A stretch of DNA of 64,000 nucleotides from Lactobacillus bombicola (lineage in GTDB: Bacteria > Bacillota > Bacilli > Lactobacillales > Lactobacillaceae): contig NZ_FOMN01000001.1 in NCBI RefSeq assembly GCF_900112665.1, positions 248,502 through 312,501 on the forward strand, in the 5' to 3' direction. The translations under genes were made by a program, and so were the position numbers. The notes under the pieces were generated by a model that was not told the origin of the DNA, did no database searches, and worked only from the letters and a program-made list of their open reading frames with translations. Shown here in pieces: positions 33,756 to 42,525 of this stretch. The number at the start of each line of letters is the position of its first letter. Within the stretch, counting starts at the first letter, position 1.

Positions 33756-33852
33756 TTTTTTCTCCTTCCATAGTACTATTCTTAAGTAATTATGTTTTAC
33801 GAAAATATAAATGTCAACAAATATCAAACTATCCTAAGTATTATTTTTAATA

Positions 33853-33893
33853 AAGAAGCCCCTAAGAACTTGCTTGGAACCAATTCTTAAAGG
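33853..33893. terminator. Terminator-like hairpin before the integrase
   Basis: Arms AAGCCCCTAAGAA and TTCTTAAAGGCTT; repeated at 17397. Confidence 0.7.
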
Positions 33894-33966
33894 CTTAATC
33901 AGTATAGACAATTAGCCAAAGCTTTTTGTCTACCCTATTTTAGCAAATTAATAAGGAAAAATGAAT

Positions 33967-35079
33967 ATGGCACATTTAGAAAAACGCGGCGACAAATGGC
34001 GTGCGCAGGTATCGTGGTATGATAATCTGGGCAAGCGAAAATTTAAAGTAAAAAGCGGCTTTGCTACTAAAATGCAAGCTCGTAAATGGGCCAATGAAAT
34101 CGAAGTAGCCAAGGATCAGAACCTAATTTCGAATCAGGACCCTATCTTTGCCGACTATTTTAAAGATTGGTACCTAAGATATAAGGCACCAGGCAAAACT
34201 CATGGCACCGTTAGTCGGTACGCTCATATTCACGATATTATCAAAGAGAATTTTGGCAATATTAAATTATCCAAAATGACTAGAGCTAAATATCAAGATT
34301 TTCTCAATGTCTATGGTAAAACCCACGCTAAGGATACTGTTCAAAAGACTAATGGTAGTATCCGTAGCTGTATCAAAGATGCTATGAGTGAGGGCTTGTT
34401 AAGAACAAATTTTACCGAGCGAATAAATTTAACCTGGAATGATGATAAAACACGTAAGATTGAATATCTTAACTTTAAGCAGGTTCAGCAATTGAAAGAA
34501 TTACTGCTTACTGACATTAAACCTACATACGTTAGTAGATATATGCTGTTAACAATAATATACACTGGTATGCGGCCTGGTGAAATTAGAGTGCTAACTT
34601 GGCATGATATTGATTTTAAAAATCAAGAAATACATATTACGAAATCCTGGGACTACGATAGCAAAAAAGTTGTTGACTACGATTCAGATGAAATCAACAA
34701 GGAAACTAAAAATAAGTCATCGACACGTGTGATTAAAGTCGACCAAAAGCTACTAGATATTTTAAGTCAATTAAAAGTCAATAATCATGAAAGATTATTC
34801 ATCGACAAATTTGGTACAATTCCAACATCTAACGCAGTCAATAAAACATTGAGAAAGCAATTAGATAAACTGGGCATAAAGAATAAAAGTTTCCACTTCC
34901 ACAGCTTGCGGCACACTCACGTGGCTTTGCTACTATTTAAAGGAGTTGACCTCTACTCTATTTCAAAGCGTCTAGGGCACTCAAATATGAGTATCACAGC
35001 CAACACTTACGCTTACATGTTAGATGAATTGAAGCAAAAGTCAGACAAGCAGATTGTCAGTATTCTTGATGAAATTTAA
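33967..35079 (+). CDS. int: Phage tyrosine integrase
   Basis: 370 residues from ATG 33967 (AAGGA box 9 bases upstream; the ATG at 33961 is too close, and the duplicate at 17512 keeps only this start). N-terminal arm-binding domain (LEKRGDKWRAQVSWYDN), core-binding domain, catalytic R in TGMRPGEIRVL, HSLRHTH, LGHS and final Y in TANTYAYML. Its 3' end faces the tRNA-Ser, 74 bases away, which is the classical integration site layout. Complete and probably active. Confidence 0.95.
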   Translation: MAHLEKRGDKWRAQVSWYDNLGKRKFKVKSGFATKMQARKWANEIEVAKDQNLISNQDPIFADYFKDWYLRYKAPGKTHGTVSRYAHIHDIIKENFGNIKLSKMTRAKYQDFLNVYGKTHAKDTVQKTNGSIRSCIKDAMSEGLLRTNFTERINLTWNDDKTRKIEYLNFKQVQQLKELLLTDIKPTYVSRYMLLTIIYTGMRPGEIRVLTWHDIDFKNQEIHITKSWDYDSKKVVDYDSDEINKETKNKSSTRVIKVDQKLLDILSQLKVNNHERLFIDKFGTIPTSNAVNKTLRKQLDKLGIKNKSFHFHSLRHTHVALLLFKGVDLYSISKRLGHSNMSITANTYAYMLDELKQKSDKQIVSILDEI

Positions 35080-35111
35080 TACTTTGGATACCTTTTGGAT
35101 ACCTTAAGTAA

Positions 35112-35150
35112 GCAAAAAGCCTATAGTATCAGTCACTATAGGCTTTTATA
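35112..35150 (+). terminator. Integrase terminator
   Basis: Arms AAAGCCTATAGT and ACTATAGGCTTT. Confidence 0.85.
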
Positions 35151-35153
35151 AAA

Positions 35154-35241
35154 GGAGAGTACAGGATTTGAACCTGCGCGCCAAGGAAAACTTGGTTCGC
35201 CGGATTTCGAGTCCGGTGCATTACCACTCTGCCAACTCTCC
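35154..35241 (-). tRNA. tRNA-Ser (anticodon CGA)
   Basis: 88 bases with a long variable arm, as in class II tRNAs. Anticodon CGA at 35207-35209, T-arm GGTTCAAATCC, and matching acceptor ends GGAGAGT/ACTCTCC. CCA is not encoded. The 3' end lies next to the integrase and is the likely attB. It remains intact after integration. Confidence 0.95.
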
Positions 35242-35334
35242 ACAACAATCATAATTATACATGATATTGGCAAAACTGCAAAATTAATTTTACAATTTTG
35301 CCAAATTTGTTCTTATAATTGTTATCCATTTTAA

Positions 35335-36543
35335 CTATGACTTCTTTAATTTTTGCCAAAATGGCTTACTATCGTTTTGCAACATTAACCGTTTATATGA
35401 TTTGCCAACAGAAAATACTAATAAACCAATGCATCCAATTAAAATAAGTAAAGAAAAGGCACTCTCCCAATTATTAGCCGTTTTAGTAATTAAGCGTAAA
35501 GGCATGAAAAACGATGAGAATCCAGGAATAAAGGATAAAAAAACTATAATCGGATTCTTTAGTGTACTGATATTGCTTGATATTAATCCAATAAATAAGA
35601 TAACAAATGAGAAGTAAGTAACTGGCTGTGCAGCTTTTGAAGCATCTTCTGTCCGTTTGACCACTGCTCCACAATATGCCGCCAAAATCATGAATAGAAT
35701 TATTCCCAATAAAAGATATACTAGTTTAATTCCTAAAAGACTTTGGACAATAGCTCGGGCGTAAGCTAATAAATTAGTTTGCGCCATAAAAGGAGCAGCT
35801 TGCGGTATATGTTTAATCATTTCTAGCCCAGTAGCTCCAATGATTAAATAAATCAATAATTGAAAAACTACAAGCCCTAAAATACCAGTAATTTTTCCAG
35901 TGAAATATTTAACGGCAGAAATGCTTGAAAAAATAACCTCAATTATCTTTGTCCCTTTATCAGCAGCAATTTCTTGTGCGGTAATATTAGTATAAATACC
36001 AACGATAACAAACATAATTCCAAATATAGTCGATAAAAATAGATGAGGATCTTCACCGAGATTAATGGTCATCTTCTGCAAGTGCTCGCTTAATACTGGA
36101 GTCAGATGAGTCTGAGATGAGTTTAGTTTAGAATCTTTCTTGCTACGCTCATTTTGAAGTTGTTTCAGGTATTTTACTAATCTCTTTTTAAACTTTGAAT
36201 CAATTTTCTTAGTACCAAAATAATCGGCTTGAATTTGACCACGTTTAACTTCAATATCAACATAACCGTCAATATCAACATTTTGTAAACTCTTTTTAGC
36301 AATTGAAACTGTTTTGATAGTGTCATCAACGTAATCTTCAACATTAGCTTTTACAAAAGGTTTACTTATCTCCGGATTATTGCTGACAACAGCATAAGTG
36401 TCACCCATGCTGTTAATAATGAAGTATTCGGTTCCAAATGTAACAGCTAAGAGCAAAAGTGGTACTGAAAATAACATCACGAATGACCATGATTTTACTT
36501 GTTTGCAAAATGTGTGCCAAACAACAATAGCAAATTTACGCAT
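35335..36543 (-). CDS. ABC-2 type permease (NatB-like)
   Basis: 402 residues from the ATG at 36543; a GTG at 36552 is a less likely start. One N-terminal helix, a large extracellular domain (residues about 45-180), then five or six helices, the layout of NatB-type sodium/drug exporters. Starts within the end of the ATPase gene, so the pair is coupled. Substrate unknown. Confidence 0.85.
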   Translation of the reverse strand: MRKFAIVVWHTFCKQVKSWSFVMLFSVPLLLLAVTFGTEYFIINSMGDTYAVVSNNPEISKPFVKANVEDYVDDTIKTVSIAKKSLQNVDIDGYVDIEVKRGQIQADYFGTKKIDSKFKKRLVKYLKQLQNERSKKDSKLNSSQTHLTPVLSEHLQKMTINLGEDPHLFLSTIFGIMFVIVGIYTNITAQEIAADKGTKIIEVIFSSISAVKYFTGKITGILGLVVFQLLIYLIIGATGLEMIKHIPQAAPFMAQTNLLAYARAIVQSLLGIKLVYLLLGIILFMILAAYCGAVVKRTEDASKAAQPVTYFSFVILFIGLISSNISTLKNPIIVFLSFIPGFSSFFMPLRLITKTANNWESAFSLLILIGCIGLLVFSVGKSYKRLMLQNDSKPFWQKLKKS

Positions 36544-37432
36544 TCTTCTCACTCGCTTTCATCCGAAAAATTTCAGCTAAAGTTGGTGCTTGCTGCTGAT
36601 ATTCTTCAATATACTGATCTTTTGTCAAAGCTGCAAAGACTTCCGGACCGCTTTTTTCGTCATCTATTCTTAATAAATAGCGATTATTTTTCCTCTGCTC
36701 AACAGTTTGAACATGTGGCAATTTAATTAGTTCTGCTAGCGGTGTAGCTGTTTTGACAAGAATTTCATTTTTAGAAAACGAATTTCGAACTTCTTCAACC
36801 GGACCTTTTAAAACTACCTGGCCTTTTCTGAGCATCAAAAGTGAATCGCAAATTTCCTCAACATTCACCATATCATGACTTGAATAAATAATAATAGCTC
36901 CATTATTCTTAGCGTCTAGAATTGCCGTTTTTAGTAATTCCGTATTAATTGGATCAAGCCCACTAAATGGTTCGTCTAAAATAATTAATTTTGGTTGATG
37001 AATCAAAGTACAGATCAGCTGTACTTTCTGCTGATTACCCTTTGATAAAGTCTTTATTTTGTCAGATTTATTTCCATTAACCTCAAAGCAATCTAGCCAA
37101 GCATCGATTTTACTTAAAATATCTTGCTTTTTCATCCCTTTGAGTTGAGCATAATAAATAATTTGATTTTGAAGCGTCAACTCTTTCATCAAACTGCGCT
37201 CTTCAGGTAAATAACCAATTTGATCAAAATTATCTTCAGTTATCTGTTTATTTTCCCAGGAAATCTTACCGTCATAGCTAATAAAGTTCAAAATACTATG
37301 AAAAGTTGTAGTTTTACCAGCACCATTTTGACCAATTAGTCCTAAAATTTTACCTGGTTCAGCTACAAAATCAATATCATCTAGTGCGACCTTGTCATCA
37401 AACTTTTTACTAAGATGTTCAATTTTCAGCAT
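36536..37432 (-). CDS. ABC transporter ATP-binding protein (NatA-like)
   Basis: 298 residues. Walker A GLIGQNGAGKTTT, signature LSKGNQQKVQL, Walker B LIILDEPFSGLDP, H-loop YSSHD, and a C-terminal extension typical of NatA-type subunits. AAGGTGG box. An HlyD fragment lies immediately upstream in the same direction, so the pair may have belonged to a bacteriocin-type operon. Confidence 0.9.
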   Translation of the reverse strand: MLKIEHLSKKFDDKVALDDIDFVAEPGKILGLIGQNGAGKTTTFHSILNFISYDGKISWENKQITEDNFDQIGYLPEERSLMKELTLQNQIIYYAQLKGMKKQDILSKIDAWLDCFEVNGNKSDKIKTLSKGNQQKVQLICTLIHQPKLIILDEPFSGLDPINTELLKTAILDAKNNGAIIIYSSHDMVNVEEICDSLLMLRKGQVVLKGPVEEVRNSFSKNEILVKTATPLAELIKLPHVQTVEQRKNNRYLLRIDDEKSGPEVFAALTKDQYIEEYQQQAPTLAEIFRMKASEKNA

Positions 37433-37446
37433 ATAAAACCACCTTT

Positions 37447-37590
37447 TTAATTTTTTCTAAATAATTGATTTATAAAATAAGATAGAGCGTTTTCCTTTTT
37501 TATTAGAATTGTTGCATCACCCTTCATGCCGTAGTGAATATTTTCGCCTGCTTAGCTGATAATTTAGTTTGAATCTCAACATAGGATGTA
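37447..37590 (-). pseudogene. HlyD-family (bacteriocin export accessory) C-terminal fragment
   Basis: After YVEIQTKLSAKQA the frame shifts and continues ENIHYGMKGDATILIKKENA ... INQLFRKN plus stop. This is the typical end of LcnD/MesE-like accessory proteins of peptide exporters. Confidence 0.6.
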
Positions 37591-37599
37591 TAAATTGGA

Positions 37600-38053
37600 T
37601 GTATAAATTAAAACTTCCTTTTAAATAGCCATCAATTTTAAAAATGTATCTCTTATTCCAGTTTGGTCAGAATTTTGGTTTTTCCATTTGAAAATGTGAG
37701 AAAATATATCTTTCAGGACTCCTATGACGCAATCTTAGTTTGTAATGAAACACTTTACGCCAAATATTTTATGCTTGAAGCAAGTATTTTTTCAAGCTAA
37801 GTTTCTAAGACATAGTTCAAAAGACTCTATTTAGAAGGATTTTTTGATCATTTATAGTTAAGCCAAAAATAATTATTTTTGGCTTAATCAACATCTATTA
37901 TCAATTTGTACCCAGACCTAACAACAGTCTATGAATAATTGGTAGTTAGTGCTAGGTACAAATTATTAAGACCAAACTGATTTTTAAATTTAACTGAAAA
38001 ATGGTTTAATATATATTTATATGTATATGGAATTTTGAAAAGGTGGTTTAAAA
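37600..38053. other. Gene-free region with palindromes and a partial promoter repeat
   Basis: Carries part of the P element (TTTTTTCAAGCTAAGTTTCT, about 37787-37814), a perfect 30-base palindrome with core AAAAATAATTATTTTT (37858-37887, terminator-like), and an inverted repeat AATTTGTACC/GGTACAAATT (37903-37912, 37955-37964). Short coding remnants may exist but I cannot assign them. Confidence 0.5.
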
Positions 38054-38546
38054 ATGAAAATAGGTTTAAAAATTAAGTTTTATCGTACCAAAAACAGGCT
38101 TACTCAAGAGCAACTTGGCAATCAACTACTTGTATCAAGAAAAACAATTTCAAGCTGGGAAAATGATCGTAGTGTGCCTGATCTCGAAACTTTATTAAAA
38201 TTAAGCGACATTTTTAATATTACTTTAGATTACGTACTGCACCAAGATATTACTAAAACTCAAAATATTAAGACACAGTATTATATTGGTATATCCTCCA
38301 CTCATTAACATAGCTTTGTCTGTCATCTATTTACTATTATTCAATGACTGGGCTCGTTTTCAGCAAAAAAAGAAACTAGTTTTATTACTAGTTTCTTTTT
38401 TCTTACTTTTTAATTCTGTCATTATAATATCCAATAATTATCTTATTGCCTCTTCCTCAAATATACCTTCACATAACCTGGAAACCTTATTTGATGCGAA
38501 GACCCTTGCCCTCACCCAGTCGAAAAGCAAGATGTCGACCCTTTAG
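38054..38546 (+). pseudogene. HTH regulator with membrane domain, frameshifted copy
   Basis: First frame: XRE helix-turn-helix (LTQEQLGNQLLVSRKTISSW). The membrane half continues in another frame (VYPPLINIALSVIYLLLFND ... LIASSS) and its end is replaced. The intact paralogue is at 40308. Confidence 0.7.
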
Positions 38547-38688
38547 ATGCCGCCTAGATATGTTAGAACTAAGCAAGTTCTATGGTAACTTTTTATTTTC
38601 TAATCAGGGCAAGTGTCCAACTTCATTCTATAATTTAGGAAAAACATTTTGAAGATTTCTAATTAATTTTCCAATAGTAATTAAAAAT

Positions 38689-38784
38689 CTATAGCATCAT
38701 TGTCGCTCTTTTAACCCCACTATTAATTTTACCTAAATCTTTGTTATTGCAAATGTAAAATTTACTTTTATTTAACTTGTTCAT
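38689..38784 (-). CDS. Very short leader-like peptide (31 aa)
   Basis: MNKLNKSKFYICNNKDLGKI then NSG and VKRATMML. The first 23 residues resemble a double-glycine leader (DLGKINSG in place of GG) and a GAGAGA-type box precedes it. May be a peptide pheromone or a decayed bacteriocin precursor. Confidence 0.35.
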   Translation of the reverse strand: MNKLNKSKFYICNNKDLGKINSGVKRATMML

Positions 38785-38829
38785 TATTTGTTTCTCTCAT
38801 ATTCAATTTTTTACATACTTATCAAAAAA

Positions 38830-39288
38830 CTAAGAATGGTGGTTAATAAACAATTTTTGAAGGCCGACACCTATCGCACTTGCTACAATCCCCAGCAGAA
38901 CTACTAACCCTACATTTATTTTAACTTTTGAGAAAGACTGAATTACTTCTATTCCAGCTATTGCAATAACTAGTCCTCTTAAACCAGATACTATCATACT
39001 TGAATGTTTAATTTGTTGGGTATACATACCATTATCAATACTTTTTTTCAATAAGTGCTGATAAATAAAAATATCAGCAGAAGCTATAGTTAGAGATACT
39101 AGGGCAATTAAACCACTTTTAAAATCATTTTTTTGTAAAAAAATTGCGTTTGGAATTGGAAAACAAAAAATTACAATCGCCAGTGGCAAGAGATTACCCT
39201 TTTTTAAAGCAGAGCTAGGATCTGACCATTCTTTCAGATGATGATAAATATCTTTTAACGCCTCGAAAACTTTTTCTTGTTTTTTCGT
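38830..39288 (-). CDS. Small membrane protein of bacteriocin-type island, start codon ACG
   Basis: The frame is open from 39288 (152 codons): KKQEKVFEALKDIYHHLKEW, then four hydrophobic helices, ending GVGLQKLFINHH. Its N-terminus aligns with the paralogue at 40026 (MKKNGIIESLMDIHNHISKW), but the expected ATG is ACG behind a GGAGG box. A third copy of the same start region at 41358 has ATG. Internal TTG at 39189 could give a shorter protein. Possibly an immunity-like protein now silenced. Confidence 0.5.
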   Translation of the reverse strand, partial: TKKQEKVFEALKDIYHHLKEWSDPSSALKKGNLLPLAIVIFCFPIPNAIFLQKNDFKSGLIALVSLTIASADIFIYQHLLKKSIDNGMYTQQIKHSSMIVSGLRGLVIAIAGIEVIQSFSKVKINVGLVVLLGIVASAIGVGLQKLFINHHS

Positions 39289-39309
39289 CCTCTAATTCCT
39301 CCTAGTTTG

Positions 39310-39425
39310 AACTTCTAAGATTATAATATCTTATAATCAAAGTTGGCATTTTTTCAAGCTAAGTTTCTAAGATATGCATTAGAGCTTGATTTATTAAGTC
39401 ATGTAGAAATTGCTTAATAAATTTT
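39310..39425 (-). promoter_or_regulatory. P element, copy 2 (promoter/operator repeat)
   Basis: About 115 bases nearly identical to 41368-41484. On the minus strand: CATGNCTTA boxes, TTGAAA as -35, 16 bases, TATAAG inside the palindrome GATTATAAGATATTATAATC, then the GGAGG box. Suggests a shared regulator. Confidence 0.65.
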
Positions 39426-39534
39426 TTGAAAAACGGATTATTATTTGATGCAAAAGAATTTAAGCAAAGACAAACAATTATTATTAACATTTTTCTCGCG
39501 ATTTTTGAAACTTATTCGAAAATTCAAAGTAACA

Positions 39535-40026
39535 TTAATTTTCCCAACAGTTTTTCTTTATTAAAAAACAAACTTGAAGTCCATCTCCTATTAAGCTAGC
39601 TATTATTGAAAATATTAATACTGACCAAAGATTAAATTTCATTTTAGTATAAGTACAAATTGAAAGCATGATACTAACAATAATCAAGCTCATTCTTATA
39701 GATGTATTAATTAAAATCCATCTTTTCATTGAATCGTTGATATTATTAGCGTTAATTTCTTTAATGATAGCACATTGATAACAAAAGCCAGTCCATATTT
39801 CTGCAAATACATCAAAAACAAAAAGTGGGCCCATAACACTTACAGATTCGTTACCCCCATAATTAAAATTTAAATCTTGCAATACCATGAAAACACAGAA
39901 CCATAAACGGGAATCGAATTTTAGAAAAGTATTTTTTTTCTCTAATTTATCCATATTTAATCTTTTCCATTTAGAAATATGGTTATGGATATCCATTAAG
40001 CTTTCTATAATCCCGTTTTTTTTCAT
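39535..40026 (-). CDS. Small membrane protein, paralogue of 38830-39288
   Basis: 163 residues from the ATG at 40026 (GGGGAG box). Hydrophilic N-terminal 45 residues, then about four helices ending FSIIASLIGDGLQVCFLIKK, matching the paralogue's GIVASAIGVGLQKLF. Companion of an HTH-membrane regulator; immunity function is a guess. Confidence 0.6.
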   Translation of the reverse strand: MKKNGIIESLMDIHNHISKWKRLNMDKLEKKNTFLKFDSRLWFCVFMVLQDLNFNYGGNESVSVMGPLFVFDVFAEIWTGFCYQCAIIKEINANNINDSMKRWILINTSIRMSLIIVSIMLSICTYTKMKFNLWSVLIFSIIASLIGDGLQVCFLIKKNCWEN

Positions 40027-40307
40027 TTTAGTCTCCCCTCTTCTATGCACCCAAACAATTTTTTAAAAAAATATTTTCAATAGTATGATATTAAAAGTTA
40101 TTACTTGATGTACTCTACAGTAAGCCATAAAAATGATTTCTAAAAAAATATCATCTCAACAATTGGTACTGAAAAAATCACAAATAATTAATATAAAATT
40201 TATCTTTTATAATTTTTAAATATTATATTGTCTTTTTAAACCAATAATGCTTGAATGTCATTATGTATGTACACATGATTTAAATTTTTTAATAGAAAGT
40301 CATAAAG

Positions 40308-40940
40308 ATGGAATTAGGAGACAAAATTAAACATTATCGTATTAAATATGGTCTTACACAAGAACAATTGGCTAAAAAATTACTAGTTTCTCGTAAAACA
40401 GTATCAAGCTGGGAAAATGATCGTAGTACACCAAATATTGAAATGCTTTCTAAACTTTGTAGTATATTTGAAATTTCACTTGATGAACTAGGTAGTATAC
40501 AAGATACAAAATTAAAAAAAGACAATAATGTAAAAAAGAAAAATAAGCCGTTAACCGTTATACTATATTTATTATTATGTGCATTTGCCGTAATGACTTA
40601 TCTGAGATTTTTTGGATTTAAATTGATTATTAAATATACTCCATTTATAGCTTTTATAATCAATATTGTTTATCTTAATTTTTATTCTGAATGGAGTAAA
40701 TTTTCTAAACCAAAAGCACTTGTCTTTCTTTTATGTTCTATTTTTGTTTTTCTTATACTAAATTGCTGTTTATTATTTAAAAACAACTACCTTTTTTCTT
40801 CTTATTCGACAGATTATATAAATAATATTTTAGTTACTTTAGCTTCAATTACATATGTTTTGATTACCACATTTATTATTACAACAATAGTTTTTTTTAG
40901 TCCTTTTAATATAAAAAAACTCACAAAAAATAATTTCTAG
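40308..40940 (+). CDS. HTH regulator with four-helix membrane domain
   Basis: 210 residues. XRE domain (residues 1-65, LTQEQLAKKLLVSRKTVSSW), a lysine-rich linker, then about four membrane helices. Membrane-bound XRE regulators of this kind often control neighbouring transporter or bacteriocin genes. Intact version of the pseudogene at 38054. Confidence 0.75.
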   Translation: MELGDKIKHYRIKYGLTQEQLAKKLLVSRKTVSSWENDRSTPNIEMLSKLCSIFEISLDELGSIQDTKLKKDNNVKKKNKPLTVILYLLLCAFAVMTYLRFFGFKLIIKYTPFIAFIINIVYLNFYSEWSKFSKPKALVFLLCSIFVFLILNCCLLFKNNYLFSSYSTDYINNILVTLASITYVLITTFIITTIVFFSPFNIKKLTKNNF

Positions 40941-41083
40941 CCTACTTCTCTCTTAGATTAATCAACTTTTTCATTAGACAATCTTTGCTATAAGTCTATA
41001 GGTAACAGTAATATGTTTTTATTAATTTTAAGTAGAACAAAATTATTTTTGATTATAATAAAAACCCCTTAGCTTTAATTTCT

Positions 41084-41230
41084 TTAGTCTTTGATACTTC
41101 TGAAAAAACCCATGTATTTATGTATGTATTTATTTAATAAATTTGTTTCAGAATGTTTGCCTCCGCGTATTTCAATTAAATCCGCATTTTTTAGCAAATA
41201 AAATTGTATTTTTTTTGTTGCATTTTTCAT
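41084..41230 (-). CDS. Double-glycine-leader peptide (bacteriocin or inducing peptide)
   Basis: 48 residues from ATG 41230 with an AGAGG box. The leader ends LLKNADLIEIRGG, a textbook double-glycine processing site with hydrophobic residues at the usual places. The mature part would be 24 residues, starting KHSETNLLNKYIHKYMGFFR. The size and charge fit a class II bacteriocin fragment or an induction pheromone. It lies just downstream of P element copy 3. The exporter pieces in this window (5797, 37447) are broken. Confidence 0.65.
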   Translation of the reverse strand: MKNATKKIQFYLLKNADLIEIRGGKHSETNLLNKYIHKYMGFFRSIKD

Positions 41231-41344
41231 AATTAATTCCTCTCTTAAATTAATATTATTTTAAAAAAAGTTAACTAAATAATCTAAAAAATCGTACTTT
41301 CACAAAACTAAACAAAAACAAGTTAGAGTAATTCAGTAAAACTG

Positions 41345-41484
41345 TTTCTTGTTTTTTCATCCTCTAATTTCTCCTATTTAGACTTTTAAGATTATAATAT
41401 CTTATAATCAAAGTTGGCATTTTTTCAAGCTAAGTTTCTAAGACATGCATTAGAGCTTGATTTATTAAGTCATGTAGAAATATT
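41345..41484 (-). promoter_or_regulatory. P element, copy 3, with a truncated gene start
   Basis: Same promoter repeat as at 39310, followed by GGAG box and ATG (41358) reading MKKQETV, after which homology to the membrane-protein family stops. It probably now drives the double-glycine peptide about 130 bases downstream. Confidence 0.6.
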
Positions 41485-41698
41485 TTTTCCTAGGAATATT
41501 CAATTACATTTGACTAAATTTTTAAAATTAATTGTTTATAATTCTAACTAAACCAATAACAAGTTAATGACAAAAAAAATTTATAACTAGCAATTTTCTT
41601 AATTTTTACTCAAGAGTGTACTTTAAAGTATATTGAAACCTCGGTAACTGTTAAAATACAGTCAAATAAAGTTAAAGTTTGATAGGTAGGGATTTATC

Positions 41699-42280
41699 TT
41701 GTATTTAAACATCTGGGTTGCAATTATGTCCGCTCTAATACTGGTACTACTTATTTTTAATGTTAGAAACTCACGTCGATTTAATCTGTTTGACCATTGG
41801 CTCCATCACAAATTAGTTGGGCAACATGATGGTTTTAGCTGGCAAATAATTACTTTCATCAATGATCCAAAACTCTTAGTAGTTTGGGATATTTTTTTGG
41901 CTAGTTTCCTAATTAATGAAGAAAAGAATTTAGCCGCACTTTGGGTTTTATTTACTCTTGGTTTTACCGATTTAAGTGGGCTGCTATTAAAAAAGTGGAT
42001 GCACCGCAAGCGTCCACTCATGCACTCCAGTCTTGAAGACGGTTATAGTTTTCCTAGTGGTCATGTCTTAGGAACTACTAGTATGATCTTAATTATTTGG
42101 GAAATTTTTGGAACAAAATTTGGTAATGGGTTAATAATTACACTAGCTGTCATTTGGATAATGGTAGTGATATCAAGGATTAGTTTGAAAGCCCACTATC
42201 CTTCAGACGTTATTGGTGCAACTTCTTTAGCTGTCTTCTGTTTTACCTTATCACAGCAAATTTTTCTTGCTTTTTTATAA
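41699..42280 (+). CDS. PAP2-family phosphatase
   Basis: 193 residues, TTG start behind GGTAGGGA. Five to six helices with the three PAP2 motifs KKWMHRKRP, FPSGH and SRISLKAHYPSDV. Dephosphorylates lipid phosphates such as undecaprenyl pyrophosphate or phosphatidate at the outer face of the membrane. Confidence 0.9.
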   Translation: MYLNIWVAIMSALILVLLIFNVRNSRRFNLFDHWLHHKLVGQHDGFSWQIITFINDPKLLVVWDIFLASFLINEEKNLAALWVLFTLGFTDLSGLLLKKWMHRKRPLMHSSLEDGYSFPSGHVLGTTSMILIIWEIFGTKFGNGLIITLAVIWIMVVISRISLKAHYPSDVIGATSLAVFCFTLSQQIFLAFL

Positions 42281-42463
42281 ATACCAAATTATTAGAACAA
42301 TAATACTATCTTAGCTAAATAGCATAAGACATATTTCATAGTATCGGATACGATTTATGGCTTACTTCTTAAGGTTTTACTCAAATTGGTCTTTTACTAA
42401 TCGCCAAAATTACTATCAATGTATCTTAACCGTCATTTTTTTAAAGTGTAATAAAATAATTAC

Positions 42464-42512
42464 CAAAAAAGCAGTTCACATCGCTATCACATCGCTATGT
42501 TGAACTGCTTTT
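42464..42512. terminator. Bidirectional terminator between PAP2 and degV
   Basis: Arms AAAGCAGTTCA and TGAACTGCTTT; loop contains two CATCGCTAT copies. Confidence 0.75.
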
Positions 42513-42525
42513 CGCTATTTAAAAA

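Noticed and set aside
33531..33827. 98-residue start at 33827 for the small membrane protein
   Set aside because: The strong GGAAGGAG box is placed for the ATG at 33755; upstream part looks non-coding.
35154..35241. tRNA damaged by phage integration
   Set aside because: Both acceptor strands pair and all arms are complete, so the tRNA gene is restored by the attachment sequence.
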